Shown: one piece after another, positions 32,006 to 42,495 of the stretch
Layout: every line of letters begins with the position of its first letter
Numbering within the stretch: position 1 is the first letter of the stretch
Assembly: GCA_937924335.1 (NCBI GenBank)
Contig: CALDWW010000019.1
Span: forward strand, 1-49,238
Origin: an uncultured Gammaproteobacteria bacterium
GTDB taxonomy: Bacteria; Pseudomonadota; Gammaproteobacteria; Steroidobacterales; XN24
DNA: 49,238 bases
Direction of reading: 5' to 3'
Made by a program: the position numbers and the translations under genes
Notes under the pieces: generated by a model
Database searches by the model: none
Seen by the model: only the letters and a program-made list of their open reading frames with translations
Told to the model about the DNA's origin: nothing

Positions 32006-33187
32006 CTACAGGGAGCCGGAAAGATCCTTGCCGGTCAAGCCTGGAAGCCGACCGTCCCAGTCCCGGCTGAATGCCATGACCTTGAATCTCTCTCCCATCT
32101 CGCCCGGCAGAGTCAGCGCCGCGACTTGTCTGCTCAGCTCGACTCGCGACCTGAGGTCGCCCCCTGCCCGGGCTTCCGGGTCCGGCAATCCAGAGTCGAT
32201 CAGGAAATTCGCCTGGGTCGTGAAGCCGTCGAGCACCAGGCCCGCGCTTGCCGCGGATTCGGCGACCGCCGTGAAATCCACCCATGCCGATATGTCCTGG
32301 AGGCCCGGAAACAGGAACGGATCTGCATGCGCCCTGTGACGGTAGTGACAGATGAGGCTGCCCCGGTCGCGCTGTGGGTGGTACAGCTCGCGACGCGGCA
32401 GACCGTAGTCGACAAACATCAGCAAGCCGCGTTGTAAGCGGCTGGAGAGATCCGCCACCAACGGCGACAGCGGCGGACACCACTCGGATACGTAGCCGTG
32501 GGGGAGCCTCGCACCGATGGTCTGCTCGATCACTTGCAGCTGTCGGCGCAACGGCTCATCACCGGCCAGCGTCACCCAGCGCAGACCCCGGTCCCCGCCA
32601 CTCACTCCAAGATATTCGCCACCGGTATCGGTGACCCGGAAACGCTCCACCGGCAAGGCATCGAGCACTTCGTTCGCGACTATGACTCCGTCAACCGCTG
32701 CTGGCGGCGCGTCCAGCCACTCGACCCGGTTGCTCATCGCAGGTGCCTCTTCTGCGATGAGGCGCCGCTGGCGTTCCTTGAGATCGGCGCTCACCTCGAC
32801 GATACGGTAACGCTCCGGCAATACGCCCCGGGCCTCAAGCGCTCCCAGGAGGCCCGCCGCCAGCACGCCTGTTCCGGCGCCCAACTCGACGATATCGCCG
32901 CCCGTTGTGCCGAGCACTTCGGCGAATCCGCTGGCCAGGCACTCGGCAAACACCCCCGAGATCTCCGGCGCGGTCACGAAGTCCCCTGCTGCTCCGAACT
33001 TGGTGGCGCCGGCGCTGTAGTAACCCAGACCGGGGGCATAGAGCGCGAGATCCATGAATTCCGCGAACCGGATGGCCCCGCCACGTGCTGCGATAGCGTC
33101 ACGGATACGGGTCCGCATTCGATCACTATGGGCCAGTGCCTCGGCGGAAGGCCTGGGCAGCGGTTCCGCATCCAGCTGGTCGATCAT
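32006..33187 (-). CDS. MidA/NDUFAF7-like SAM-dependent methyltransferase (COG1565)
   Basis: The 393-residue protein has the COG1565 pattern. An early FAEFMDLALYAPGLGYYSAGATKFGAAGDFVTAPEISGVFAECLA stretch precedes the SAM-binding D-I-V-E-L-G-A-G-T-G-V-L-A. YRIVEVSADLKERQR and NEVLDALPVERF then follow, and later MFVDYGLPRRELYHPQRDRGSLICHYRHRAH. In eukaryotes the relative NDUFAF7 methylates an arginine of complex I; in bacteria the target is not known. It begins 50 bp from the divergent pteridine reductase gene and is followed by uppP. Confidence 0.9.
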   Translation of the reverse strand: MIDQLDAEPLPRPSAEALAHSDRMRTRIRDAIAARGGAIRFAEFMDLALYAPGLGYYSAGATKFGAAGDFVTAPEISGVFAECLASGFAEVLGTTGGDIVELGAGTGVLAAGLLGALEARGVLPERYRIVEVSADLKERQRRLIAEEAPAMSNRVEWLDAPPAAVDGVIVANEVLDALPVERFRVTDTGGEYLGVSGGDRGLRWVTLAGDEPLRRQLQVIEQTIGARLPHGYVSEWCPPLSPLVADLSSRLQRGLLMFVDYGLPRRELYHPQRDRGSLICHYRHRAHADPFLFPGLQDISAWVDFTAVAESAASAGLVLDGFTTQANFLIDSGLPDPEARAGGDLRSRVELSRQVAALTLPGEMGERFKVMAFSRDWDGRLPGLTGKDLSGSL

Positions 33188-33237
33188 TTCGAAATGCCGC
33201 TATCCTTCGGACAGAAATCGCGGGAGCAGCAATCCTA

Positions 33238-33996
33238 ATGGCATCGCAAGAACACCACCAGCCTCTTGAGGACCGGGTCGTCCTGGTCACCGGAGCAGCC
33301 CGACGTATCGGCGCGGCCCTGGTACGCGGAGTGCACGGCCAGGGGGCGAATGTCGTCATTCATTTCGGCAATTCACGCGAGGCGGCCGAGAGCCTCGCAG
33401 CGGAACTCGACGCAGATCGACCCGGATCGGTCGCCACTGTCCAGGCTGATCTGCTCGACCCCAACGCACCGGGAACGCTGGTCGACGAGGCGATCCGTGC
33501 CTTCAGCGGGCTCGATGTACTGATCAATAATGCCTCGACTTTCTACCCGACCCCCGTGGGCAGCATCGACGAGCGGGTCTGGACCGATCTGCTGGGGACC
33601 AATCTCAAGGCACCGCTTTTCCTGGCCCAGGCGGCGGCGCCGCACCTGCGCCGGCGGAACGGCTCCATCGTCAACATGGTAGATATCCACGCCAGACATC
33701 CGTTGCCCGACCATCCTGTCTACAACGCGGCGAAGGCGGGCCTTGCCGCGCTGACGCTGGCTCTCGCCGGCGACCTGGGCCCCGAGGTCAGAGTCAACGG
33801 CATCGCACCGGGGGCGATCCTGTGGCCTGAGGGCGAGCAGGACTTGCAGGCGCAACAGACCATACTGGATCAGACCTGCCTGGGAAGGACGGGCCAGGCG
33901 CAGGACATTGTCGACTGCGCGTTGTATCTCTTGAGTGCCGGCTATGTGACCGGTCAGGTCATCGCGGTAGATGGTGGTCGAAGTATCGGTTGGTAA
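33238..33996 (+). CDS. Pteridine reductase (SDR family)
   Basis: From ATG 33238 (GGGAG 11 bases upstream) the product has 252 residues; the frame is open earlier but runs into the midA gene. SDR motifs are V-L-V-T-G-A-A-R-R-I-G-A-A-L (TGxxxRxG form used by pteridine reductases), N-N-A-S-T-F-Y-P-T-P, a D-I-H-A-R-H-P-L-P-D-H-P-V-Y-N-A-A-K-A-G segment holding Tyr and Lys of the active site, and V-N-G-I-A-P-G-A-I-L-W-P. The R-R-I-G, S-T-F-Y-P-T and I-A-P-G-A-I-L-W-P pieces are those I know from PTR1/FolM-like enzymes, which reduce dihydrobiopterin-type pterins with NADPH. Its position near folB and folK supports a pterin role. Confidence 0.88.
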   Translation: MASQEHHQPLEDRVVLVTGAARRIGAALVRGVHGQGANVVIHFGNSREAAESLAAELDADRPGSVATVQADLLDPNAPGTLVDEAIRAFSGLDVLINNASTFYPTPVGSIDERVWTDLLGTNLKAPLFLAQAAAPHLRRRNGSIVNMVDIHARHPLPDHPVYNAAKAGLAALTLALAGDLGPEVRVNGIAPGAILWPEGEQDLQAQQTILDQTCLGRTGQAQDIVDCALYLLSAGYVTGQVIAVDGGRSIGW

Positions 33997-34006
33997 CGGG
34001 TCGCTG

Positions 34007-35341
34007 TCAGTGGGCCCGGAAGACCCGCCATGGACCTGCGTCCCTTAGCACGGACTTCGATGCACCAGATGTAGCCGGTCCGGCGACAGCGGCCGCGCTG
34101 CAGGATCCATTCTGGATGAAGGTCAGCGCTTCGGCCAGGGAATCCTCGGCGGGATCGCCCAGAGGTTCGTCCAGGTCGTCCGCTGCAACACAATCCGGCG
34201 AGATGCCTTCGAAGAAGTCACCCTCACCGGCCGCATTGACGACTTCGAAAGAGACCGGCCGGAGGATCTTGTCGCAGAACAGGAAACCCAGCTGACCTAC
34301 CGGCTTGCCGAAAGTCGTGGCGCCTATCAGGCCCACGTCCAGGAAAGGACTCAGGCCGTTGATGACCATCTCGCTGGCCGAGGCGCTCGCCCGGGTCGTG
34401 ATGAAGACGACGCGGCGCAGATCCAGTGAGTTGGAAGTGTCGCGGAACGGCACGGTCTGATCGCGGAAACTGTTCGCGTCGTTGTACTGGAGCGTGTAAA
34501 GGATCTGCCCCTGTGTTACCAAACCACCGATGAGGTTGGCCAGGACTTCCGCGATCGACAGCAGACCTCCGGAATTGTAGCGGAGATCCACTACCAGCTC
34601 GGGGACACCGGAGTCGAGGAACTCCCGGAACACTGCGTTCAGCGCTGAGTCGGCGGGTTCTACGAATGCCCGGAAATTGAAGTACCCGACGCGGCCGCCA
34701 GGCGTGTCGACAATGTTGACCGGGGACACCGGCGGGATCGTCACGACTTCCTTGGTGAAGACGAACTCGAACATGTCGCCGTCAACATTCTGCCAGCCGA
34801 GTTCCACCGTGACCCCGACCTCAGGCGGGCCCAGCGACGCGACGAATCCCTCTTCCATGAGGACCTCAGCGATCGGTCTGCCGTTTACCGACAGAATCCT
34901 GTCACCTCGAGCAAGACCGCCCAATGCCGCGGGGCTGAGTTCGAAAACGTCCGACAACCTGACTTCGTCGGCACCGGTCTGGGTAGACTGAAATCCCAGA
35001 CCCGCAAACTGACCGTCCCCAAAAAAAGCCTGGTCTGCAGCCGCCGAAGTGAGGAAGCTAAAACGATCTTCCGGCACACGGAGGGCATCGAGAAAAGCAT
35101 TTGGCGATGAGTAAGCGGCGGGGTCGGCATCCGGCATGCGATCCACCCACAGATAGATGTCCTGCATGACCTCCAGGATGATCTCGTTCTGCTCCAGTAC
35201 CGAACAGCTGGTCGCAGGTGGCGCTGCCAGATTGTCGCTGGACCCTGACGAACCACCGCAGCCCACCAGCGTCACGGATGCCGCAACCGCGAATGCGGTG
35301 ACTAACGAGCGAGCCGGATTTCGCAGTGTCGAGCCCTTCAT
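34007..35341 (-). CDS. S41-family peptidase, lipoprotein
   Basis: The 444-residue protein has a lipoprotein signal (VAASVTLVGCGGSSGSS, Cys near residue 28). It then has an N-terminal helical region (LEVMQDIYLWVDRMPDADPAAYSSPNAFLDALRVPEDRFSF), a PDZ-like domain (LSPAALGGLARGDRILSVNGRPI) and the S41 catalytic domain. The serine is in T-R-A-S-A-S-A-S-E-M and the Lys in G-A-T-T-F-G-K-P-V-G-Q. This order is that of C-terminal-processing/tricorn-like proteases, active in the periplasm. The final residues (VLRDAGPWRVFRAH) are basic and unusual. The ATG overlaps the folK stop, so the gene is coupled to the folate genes, where I see no obvious functional reason. Confidence 0.9.
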   Translation of the reverse strand: MKGSTLRNPARSLVTAFAVAASVTLVGCGGSSGSSDNLAAPPATSCSVLEQNEIILEVMQDIYLWVDRMPDADPAAYSSPNAFLDALRVPEDRFSFLTSAAADQAFFGDGQFAGLGFQSTQTGADEVRLSDVFELSPAALGGLARGDRILSVNGRPIAEVLMEEGFVASLGPPEVGVTVELGWQNVDGDMFEFVFTKEVVTIPPVSPVNIVDTPGGRVGYFNFRAFVEPADSALNAVFREFLDSGVPELVVDLRYNSGGLLSIAEVLANLIGGLVTQGQILYTLQYNDANSFRDQTVPFRDTSNSLDLRRVVFITTRASASASEMVINGLSPFLDVGLIGATTFGKPVGQLGFLFCDKILRPVSFEVVNAAGEGDFFEGISPDCVAADDLDEPLGDPAEDSLAEALTFIQNGSCSAAAVAGPATSGASKSVLRDAGPWRVFRAH

Positions 35342-35832
35342 TCAACCAAGGGCAAAGGGACCGGAACCAGCTCGTGGTCGTCGTCATCGAACTCGCTCCA
35401 GAGCTGTTCATAGGTCTTGCCAGACACCGGATGACTCCGATCACCCGCCAGATCGCTCAAGGGCTTGAGCACGAACGCGTAGCGGGTGATCTCGTCCCGG
35501 GGAATATCATGATTACCGAGCCGCAGGGTCTTGTCGCCGTAGACAAGCAGATCCAGATCCAGAGTCCTCGGACCGAACTTTGCCTCGTCCCGCTTGCGCC
35601 CGTTCGCATCTTCGATACGACCGAGCGCCCCCGCTACCTCTTCGATGCTGAGATCGCTGTCAAAAGCAACGACCATATTCAGGAAGTCATCTCCGTCGAA
35701 GCCGACGGGCCGATTCCGGTAGACGGGCGACAACCTCAGCACGCCGAAGCTGCCGGCGAGTTCGATGAGGGCCGAACGGATGTACTTCTCCGGGTCTACG
35801 TTGCTACCGATGCCAACGAAAATCTCAGTCAC
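35338..35832 (-). CDS. folK: 2-amino-4-hydroxy-6-hydroxymethyldihydropteridine diphosphokinase
   Basis: The 164-residue protein matches HPPK closely: I-G-S-N-V-D-P-E-K-Y-I at the start, SPVYRNRPVGFDGDDFLNMV, then F-G-P-R-T-L-D-L-D-L-L-V-Y-G with the Asp pair that binds magnesium and ATP, and IPRDEITRYAFVLKPLSDLA. It transfers pyrophosphate to 6-hydroxymethyl-7,8-dihydropterin in folate synthesis. The start is GTG 35832, overlapping the folB stop by 8 bp. Its stop overlaps the S41 peptidase start. Confidence 0.95.
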   Translation of the reverse strand: MTEIFVGIGSNVDPEKYIRSALIELAGSFGVLRLSPVYRNRPVGFDGDDFLNMVVAFDSDLSIEEVAGALGRIEDANGRKRDEAKFGPRTLDLDLLVYGDKTLRLGNHDIPRDEITRYAFVLKPLSDLAGDRSHPVSGKTYEQLWSEFDDDDHELVPVPLPLVE

Positions 35833-36190
35833 GGAAGTCGTCCACGGTCCGCTCGATAATCACCCCGACATCCTTGGCGCCACGGATCGCGCCGGGCTTG
35901 TGCAGGGTGACCTTTACGTGAGGCACATCGAATTCTTCGACAACGATCCTGGCGATGCGCTCCGCGAGCGTCTCCACCAAGCCGAATTCCGATGCCTCCA
36001 CGAAACCTATTAGCCGTTTTGCAACGCCCTTGTAATCCAGCGTATCGTCGATGGCGTCAGTAGCGGCTGCCCGTCGGATGTCGGCAGCCATTTCAAGGTC
36101 GACGCTGACGGTCTGGCGGACCCGGCGTTCCCAGTCGAAAATGCCGATGACGGTCTCGATCCGGAGGTCGTTGAGGAAAATCTTATCCAT
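35825..36190 (-). CDS. folB: Dihydroneopterin aldolase
   Basis: The 121-residue protein has the FolB layout: IFLNDLRIETVIGIFDWERRVRQTVSVDLEMAAD at the start, DTLDYKGVAKRLIGFVEASEFGLVETLAERIARIV in the middle, with the catalytic Glu in L-V-E-T-L-A-E, and VPHVKVTLHKPGAIRGAKDVGVIIER with the catalytic Lys-Pro pair. It converts dihydroneopterin to 6-hydroxymethyl-dihydropterin and glycolaldehyde, the step before FolK. It follows tsaD by 13 bp and overlaps folK, so tsaD-folB-folK-S41 peptidase should be one transcript. Confidence 0.95.
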   Translation of the reverse strand: MDKIFLNDLRIETVIGIFDWERRVRQTVSVDLEMAADIRRAAATDAIDDTLDYKGVAKRLIGFVEASEFGLVETLAERIARIVVEEFDVPHVKVTLHKPGAIRGAKDVGVIIERTVDDFRD

Positions 36191-36203
36191 TATCGGGCAG
36201 GTC

Positions 36204-37238
36204 TCAAACTACCGCCTGGCCGACGCCGGGGGGCTTGAGATCCTCAAGCCTCCAGCGCGCACGGGCTTCTATATTCAAGGGGATGCGCTCTCCGGCGCGA
36301 AGCCGGAGCATACCAGCATAGGCGATCATGGCGCCATTGTCGGTACAGAATTCGGGCCTCGGAAAGTACAGGCGCCATCCTTCCTCTGCGGCCAGCTGTC
36401 CAAGAGTCTCCCGCAGCGACAGGTTCGCGCCGACGCCGCCCGCGACCACCAGCGTGCTGGCGCGGGTCTGCCGCATCGCCTGGCGGCACTTCGCCGACAG
36501 GGAATCCACTACCGCCGCCTGAAATTCGGCCGCCAGATCGGCCCGGACCTGGTCGTCCAGAGATTGTTCCCTTGCCGCCAGCATGACCGCCGTCTTCAAG
36601 CCGCTGAAACTGAAATCGAGCCCCGGTTTCCTGATCATCGGCCTCGGTAGCTTGAATCGCCCCGGGGTCCCCTGCCGGGCGAGTTCCGCCAACGCAGGGC
36701 CGCCCGGATAGGAGAGCCGCAACAACGTGGCCGTCTTGTCGAATGCCTCGCCGGCGGCGTCGTCAAGGGTTTCGCCCAACACTTTGTAACGCCCGATGCC
36801 GGTGACTTCGACCAGCATGGTATGACCACCGGAGACAAGCAGGGCGACGAACGGCATGTCCGGCGTGTCATGCTCGAGCATGGGCGCGAGCAAGTGGCCC
36901 TCCATGTGATGAACCCCGACACAGGGTTTGCCCAGGGCAAATGCCAGGCTCCGGGCCAGCGACGCCCCCACCAGCAGTGCCCCGATCAACCCGGGACCGG
37001 CCGTGTAGGCGATCCCGTCGACGCGGTCGGGTACCGTCGAAGCAGTCGCGAGCGTCTGCTCTATGATTGGCAGCAGCTTCCGTACGTGATCTCTCGAGGC
37101 CAGCTCCGGGACCACTCCGCCGTATTGAGCGTGGAGTTCGACCTGGCTGTAGACCGCGTGGGCCAGCAAGCCGTCGTTCTCGTCGAACACGGCGACCCCG
37201 GTCTCGTCGCAAGATGTCTCTATCCCGAGGACCCGCAC
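36204..37238 (-). CDS. tsaD: tRNA N6-adenosine threonylcarbamoyltransferase
   Basis: The 344-residue protein is a complete TsaD/Gcp. It opens [16 protein letters not shown], has the metal-binding G-V-H-H-M-E-G-H, then [41 protein letters not shown], and [12 protein letters not shown]. With TsaB/E it completes the t6A37 modification of tRNAs that read ANN codons. The start is GTG 37238, with CAGGAG eight bases upstream. It is divergent from rpsU across 118 bp that must hold both promoters. Confidence 0.97.
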   Translation of the reverse strand: MRVLGIETSCDETGVAVFDENDGLLAHAVYSQVELHAQYGGVVPELASRDHVRKLLPIIEQTLATASTVPDRVDGIAYTAGPGLIGALLVGASLARSLAFALGKPCVGVHHMEGHLLAPMLEHDTPDMPFVALLVSGGHTMLVEVTGIGRYKVLGETLDDAAGEAFDKTATLLRLSYPGGPALAELARQGTPGRFKLPRPMIRKPGLDFSFSGLKTAVMLAAREQSLDDQVRADLAAEFQAAVVDSLSAKCRQAMRQTRASTLVVAGGVGANLSLRETLGQLAAEEGWRLYFPRPEFCTDNGAMIAYAGMLRLRAGERIPLNIEARARWRLEDLKPPGVGQAVV

Positions 37239-37265
37239 CGGTCAGGCTCCTGTTGCTGCTGAGCT

Positions 37266-37294
37266 TTGCAATTCTACAGGCACGCGGGTAGAAT
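37266..37294 (+). promoter_or_regulatory. Predicted sigma-70 promoter of rpsU
   Basis: TTGCAA (37266-37271) and TAGAAT (37289-37294) are separated by exactly 17 bp. Each matches the -35 and -10 consensus at five or four of six places. Transcription would begin near 37301, about 55 nt upstream of rpsU. Confidence 0.7.
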
Positions 37295-37308
37295 TCTCGC
37301 TCTTTCGC

Positions 37309-37324
37309 CGCCGCCAGGGCGGCG
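37309..37324 (+). promoter_or_regulatory. GC-rich hairpin in the rpsU leader
   Basis: CGCCGC (37309-37314) pairs with GCGGCG (37319-37324) around a CAGG loop, followed by TTTGTC. It lies in the predicted leader 32 bp before the start codon. It could act as an attenuator or as a stabilising leader structure; the U run is too short for a strong terminator. Confidence 0.4.
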
Positions 37325-37356
37325 TTTGTCTGCCTGAATTGATGGTGGTTTTGTAG

Positions 37357-37572
37357 ATGCCCAGCGTACGTATCCGTGAAAATGAGTATTTCGACGCAGC
37401 CCTGCGCCGGTTCAAACGCGCCTGCGAGAAAGCCGGCATCCTGACGGAACTGCGTCGGCGTGAGTACTACGAGAAGCCGACTCAGGAGAGGAAGCGCAAG
37501 AAGGCGGCCGCGGTCAAGCGTCACGCCAAGCGCCTGCAGCGCGACCAGTCCCGCCGACGCCGCCTCTACTGA
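37357..37572 (+). CDS. rpsU: 30S ribosomal protein bS21
   Basis: The 71-residue, very basic protein matches bS21 end to end: [26 protein letters not shown], then [40 protein letters not shown]. It is a component of the small ribosomal subunit near the mRNA exit site and takes part in initiation. The ATG has a GGTGG nine bases upstream. It begins the rpsU-yqeY-dnaG-rpoD cluster and is preceded by its own promoter. Confidence 0.98.
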   Translation: MPSVRIRENEYFDAALRRFKRACEKAGILTELRRREYYEKPTQERKRKKAAAVKRHAKRLQRDQSRRRRLY

Positions 37573-37585
37573 GGCCTTTCCCCGC

Positions 37586-38035
37586 ATGTCACTCAAGGCC
37601 CGCCTCACGGATGATATGAAGCAGGCCATGCGAGCCGGCGACAAGCCACGGCTCGCGGTTATCCGTATGGGTCTGGCGGCCATCAAGCAGCGCGAGGTCG
37701 ATGATCGCATCGAACTCGACGATACCCAGGTGCTGTCGATCATCGAGAAGATGATCAAGCAGCGCCGGGAATCCGTTTCCCAGTTCCGCGCCGGCAATCG
37801 TGAGGATCTCGCTGAACGCGAGGAAGCCGAAATCACGGTACTCCAGGCTTATCTGCCCGAACCGCTATCCGAAGGCGAGGTCGAGTCGCTGATCGAGGAA
37901 GCGATCCAGACGACGGGGGCCTCCTCGATGCGCGACATGGGAAACGTCATGAGCGAATTGAGGGCGGCCGCCCATGGCAGGGTCGACATGGCCGTCGCAA
38001 GCGCGCGGGTCAAATCCCGTCTCGCACGCAATTAG
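37586..38035 (+). CDS. yqeY: GatB/YqeY-domain protein
   Basis: The 149-residue protein has the YqeY family form: MSLKARLTDDMKQAMRAGDKPRLAVIRMGLAAIKQREVDDR, then VLSIIEKMIKQRRESVSQFRAGNREDLAEREEAEI, LQAYLPEPLSE and a late SSMRDMGNVMSELRAAAHGRVDMAVASARVKSRL. The fold is shared with the tail of GatB, which contacts tRNA, but the role of stand-alone YqeY is not known. The ATG is 13 bp after the rpsU stop. A frame open further upstream runs through rpsU and is not used. Confidence 0.94.
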   Translation: MSLKARLTDDMKQAMRAGDKPRLAVIRMGLAAIKQREVDDRIELDDTQVLSIIEKMIKQRRESVSQFRAGNREDLAEREEAEITVLQAYLPEPLSEGEVESLIEEAIQTTGASSMRDMGNVMSELRAAAHGRVDMAVASARVKSRLARN

Positions 38036-38334
38036 CGCCCGACGGCGGGTCCGGCGCAGCCTGCCCGGAGGTCCGCTGCGACGATCACGACCGCCCCGTT
38101 GAGAGTCGGCTAGCTGCTACCGGGTGTCGGACCGAAATCCTTGAACTTATTGTATTTTGGGCTATTTATATTCACAGCCGTTCAGAAAACAACCGGGCTG
38201 ACGTCACTACCGAGTTTCGGCGAACATTCGCTGCCGCGGATCGCGGGAGGAATGGACTACCCCAGGCGCACGCACCCGGACCATAACGATCGGTTGAATC
38301 ACATTGCCACTGGGGTAATTTCACGGCCTTCTCC
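38036..38334 (+). promoter_or_regulatory. dnaG upstream region with possible promoter
   Basis: This 299-bp gap holds no gene. An AT-rich piece at 38141-38171 carries TTGAAC (38141-38146), a fair -35, followed after 18 bp by TTTATA (38165-38170), a poor -10. It is the best promoter candidate for dnaG. There is no clear terminator after yqeY, so read-through from the rpsU promoter is possible. The ribosome site of dnaG is weak. Confidence 0.4.
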
Positions 38335-40107
38335 ATGAGCAGGATTCCACAGCACTTCATCGACGACCTGATGTCGCGGGCGGATATCGTGGAAACGATC
38401 GGATCCCGCGTGCCGCTGAAAAAGGCAGGCCGCGAGTTCAAGGCCTGTTGTCCGTTCCACGACGAAAAGACGCCCTCCTTTACCGTCAGCCCGGCGAAGC
38501 AGTTCTATCACTGCTTCGGATGCGGCGCCCACGGCACGGTGCTGACATTCCTGATGGAACACGATCACATGGAGTTCGTTGAAGCCGTCGAGGAACTGGC
38601 TCGCGACATGGGAGTCGAGGTGCCGCGTGAATCGGGCGGGCCGGCCCGCCGCCCCGCGGATGATCTTTATGCGCTGATGGACGAAGCCGCCGAATTCTTC
38701 CGTGGGGAGCTGAAGGGCAACAAGCCGGCTGTGGACTATCTGAGAAGCCGGGGGCTGGATGGCGAGACAGCGGCCGGCTTCGGAATCGGCTACGCACCAG
38801 CCCGGTGGGACGCCTTGATCAACCACATCGGCGCCACCGAACAGCATCTGCGCCAGATGTCTGCCTGCGGGCTGATCATCGAGAGGGACCAGGGGGGCTG
38901 GTACGACCGATTTCGCGATCGGATCATATTCCCGATCCGGGATGCCCGTGGTCGGACCATCGCTTTTGGCGGCCGCGTCATGGGAGATGGTGAACCCAAG
39001 TATCTGAACTCTCCGGAGACCCGTCTGTTCCACAAGGGACGGGAACTCTACGGCCTGTATGAAGCCCGCCTCGCGCTGCGCGAAATCCCCAGGTTGCTGG
39101 TAGTCGAGGGGTACATGGACGTCGCCGGGCTCGCCCAGGCCGGCATCAGGTGGGCGGTGGCGACGCTGGGAACCGCGACCACCAGCGACCACCTGCATCG
39201 GCTCTTCAGGATTACTGACACAGTCGTCTTCTGTTTCGACGGTGATCGTGCAGGGCGGCAGGCGGCCTGGAGGGCGCTCGAGAATGCCCTGCCCGGATTG
39301 ACGGACGGCAGGCAGATCCGGTTCCTGTTTCTTCCAGATGGCGAGGATCCGGATTCACTCGTCAGAAAAGAGGGTCCGGTCGAATTCGAGAGCCGTGTGG
39401 ACAAGGCCGTCCCGCTTTCCGATTACCTGCTGGAGCATCTCCAGAGTCAGGTCGACATGAGCTCGCTTGACGGCCGCGCGAGGATGGCTGAGTTGGCGCG
39501 GCCGCTGGTGGGCCGGATCCCTGAAGGCATCTACCGGGATCTGCTGATCCGCCGCATCGCGGGCACGATCGGTATGGAAGACGACAGGCTGGCACGCATA
39601 CTGCGTGGCGACCGCTCGGCTGATCCGAGCTTCCGGCCGGCGACACGCGGCTCGCCGGTACCGCCGAGCGCCAGATCGAGCCTCGTCCGGCAAGCGATCG
39701 CGCTGGTCCTGCACCATCCTGGTGCGGCGGCCCGGGCGGAGATCCCGACGGGCATCGCATCGGTAGAGCTCAAGGGGATACCGCTGTTGCTCGAATTGCT
39801 TGAAGTCTGCCGGGACAACCCCGATATAAAGACTGCTGCGCTGCTGGAACGATGGCGAGACCGCAAGGAACATCCGCATCTGCTGACACTCGCGGCCAGC
39901 GAGCTGTTGGTGTCGGAAGACGTCGCGGGCACGGTCTTCGAGGACACCCTCGGGCAGATCGTGCACCGCGAAGGGCCGGATCGACGCGCCGAAGACCTTC
40001 TGTCCAAGGCCCGCGGCCCGGGTCTGGATCCTGACGAGAAGGAGGAACTCAGGGAGCTCCTGGCCCGACGCTCGCGACCGGCCACGCGCGATCAGGATTC
40101 GCGGTAA
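38335..40107 (+). CDS. dnaG: DNA primase
   Basis: The 590-residue protein has the N-terminal CHC2 zinc finger (C-C-P-F-H-D-E-K-T-P-S-F-T-V, then C-F-G-C-G), the RNA polymerase core with FGIGYAP and IIFPIRDARGRTIAFGGRVMGDGEPKYLNSPET, and the Toprim motifs LLVVEGYMDV and C-F-D-G-D-R-A-G-R-Q-A. The last ~150 residues form the helical DnaB-binding domain, less conserved as usual. It makes RNA primers for replication. It precedes rpoD by 70 bp. Confidence 0.97.
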   Translation: MSRIPQHFIDDLMSRADIVETIGSRVPLKKAGREFKACCPFHDEKTPSFTVSPAKQFYHCFGCGAHGTVLTFLMEHDHMEFVEAVEELARDMGVEVPRESGGPARRPADDLYALMDEAAEFFRGELKGNKPAVDYLRSRGLDGETAAGFGIGYAPARWDALINHIGATEQHLRQMSACGLIIERDQGGWYDRFRDRIIFPIRDARGRTIAFGGRVMGDGEPKYLNSPETRLFHKGRELYGLYEARLALREIPRLLVVEGYMDVAGLAQAGIRWAVATLGTATTSDHLHRLFRITDTVVFCFDGDRAGRQAAWRALENALPGLTDGRQIRFLFLPDGEDPDSLVRKEGPVEFESRVDKAVPLSDYLLEHLQSQVDMSSLDGRARMAELARPLVGRIPEGIYRDLLIRRIAGTIGMEDDRLARILRGDRSADPSFRPATRGSPVPPSARSSLVRQAIALVLHHPGAAARAEIPTGIASVELKGIPLLLELLEVCRDNPDIKTAALLERWRDRKEHPHLLTLAASELLVSEDVAGTVFEDTLGQIVHREGPDRRAEDLLSKARGPGLDPDEKEELRELLARRSRPATRDQDSR

Positions 40108-40112
40108 CTTTA

Positions 40113-40141
40113 TGGATATATTGGTGTCAGATTGCTATACT
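40113..40141 (+). promoter_or_regulatory. Predicted extended -10 promoter in front of rpoD
   Basis: TGGATA (40113-40118) and TATACT (40136-40141) are 17 bp apart, and TGC directly precedes the -10, making an extended -10 element. It would give rpoD a transcript of its own with a leader of about 30 nt, in addition to read-through from dnaG. Confidence 0.6.
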
Positions 40142-40177
40142 GGTGAGTTCGTCGGACTGTTATTCGAGGACTAGTTT

Positions 40178-41992
<1,815 letters not shown>

Positions 41993-42018
41993 GCGAACCA
42001 GAGCACCACTGAAACGAG

Positions 42019-42048
42019 CAGGCGCCCGCAGGGGCGCCTGTTTTTTTT
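42019..42048 (+). terminator. Rho-independent terminator after rpoD
   Basis: A perfect 9-bp stem (CAGGCGCCC, 42019-42027, with GGGCGCCTG, 42032-42040) closes a GCAG loop and is followed by eight T residues (42041-42048). It is one of the clearest terminators in the window and ends the rpsU-rpoD cluster 27 bp after the rpoD stop. Confidence 0.95.
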
Positions 42049-42079
42049 CCTGCCTGATCCGGCAGGCGTAGATCCGGGA

Positions 42080-42463
42080 TCAGGCCATTCCGCGCGGCGA
42101 GCTGAAATAGCTTCGTGAACACTCCAGGCCGGTCACGAGTCGCCGGAGGTTCTCCAGATGCCGGAAAGGTCGTTCATGACCATCGTCGCGGATTCTCTCG
42201 ATCAGGTCGAGGGCATTTCTGCGGCGTTCTCTGAATGCTTCGACCTGGAGATGTGACTCTCTCGTGGGGGCTGCCGACGCTGCGCGTATGGCAGCGGTGG
42301 CGACGCGGTCTATTTCCCGGCAGAGGGTCAGGACCCGACGGGTCAGAAACCTCCATTCTGCGTTTGATTTCTTATCGTCTTCGGAAACCGTCGTAAGCAC
42401 AGCGAGCCTCTTCACAGCGGGCCATATTGCGTCCCCCGGCGCGTACATTAGACCATTTGACAT
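42080..42463 (-). CDS. Hypothetical helical protein
   Basis: The 127-residue protein is not recognised. It is mainly helical, with Arg-rich amphipathic stretches: EWRFLTRRVLTLCREIDRVATAAIRAA (about residues 41-67) and LQVEAFRERRRNALDLIERIRDDGHERPFRHLENLRRLV (about 73-111). There is no signal peptide or membrane helix. The overall look, charged helices with regular hydrophobic spacing, suggests a real cytoplasmic protein. The ATG at 42463 has GGTGA eight bases upstream inside a run of eight G residues (C on the plus strand). It is convergent with rpoD and follows the malic enzyme gene by 60 bp. Confidence 0.6.
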   Translation of the reverse strand: MSNGLMYAPGDAIWPAVKRLAVLTTVSEDDKKSNAEWRFLTRRVLTLCREIDRVATAAIRAASAAPTRESHLQVEAFRERRRNALDLIERIRDDGHERPFRHLENLRRLVTGLECSRSYFSSPRGMA

Positions 42464-42472
42464 AACTATTCA

Positions 42473-42495
42473 CCCCCCCCGTGGCATGCGGGGGG
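42473..42495 (-). terminator. Poly-G/C hairpin between the malic enzyme gene and the 127-aa gene
   Basis: On the plus strand eight C residues (42473-42480) can pair with six G residues (42490-42495) around an intervening GTGGCATGC. It stands about 30 bp after the malic enzyme stop. Its 3' half on the minus strand is directly in front of and partly includes the ribosome site of the next gene, so it may reduce both read-through and translation. No U run follows. Confidence 0.4.
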
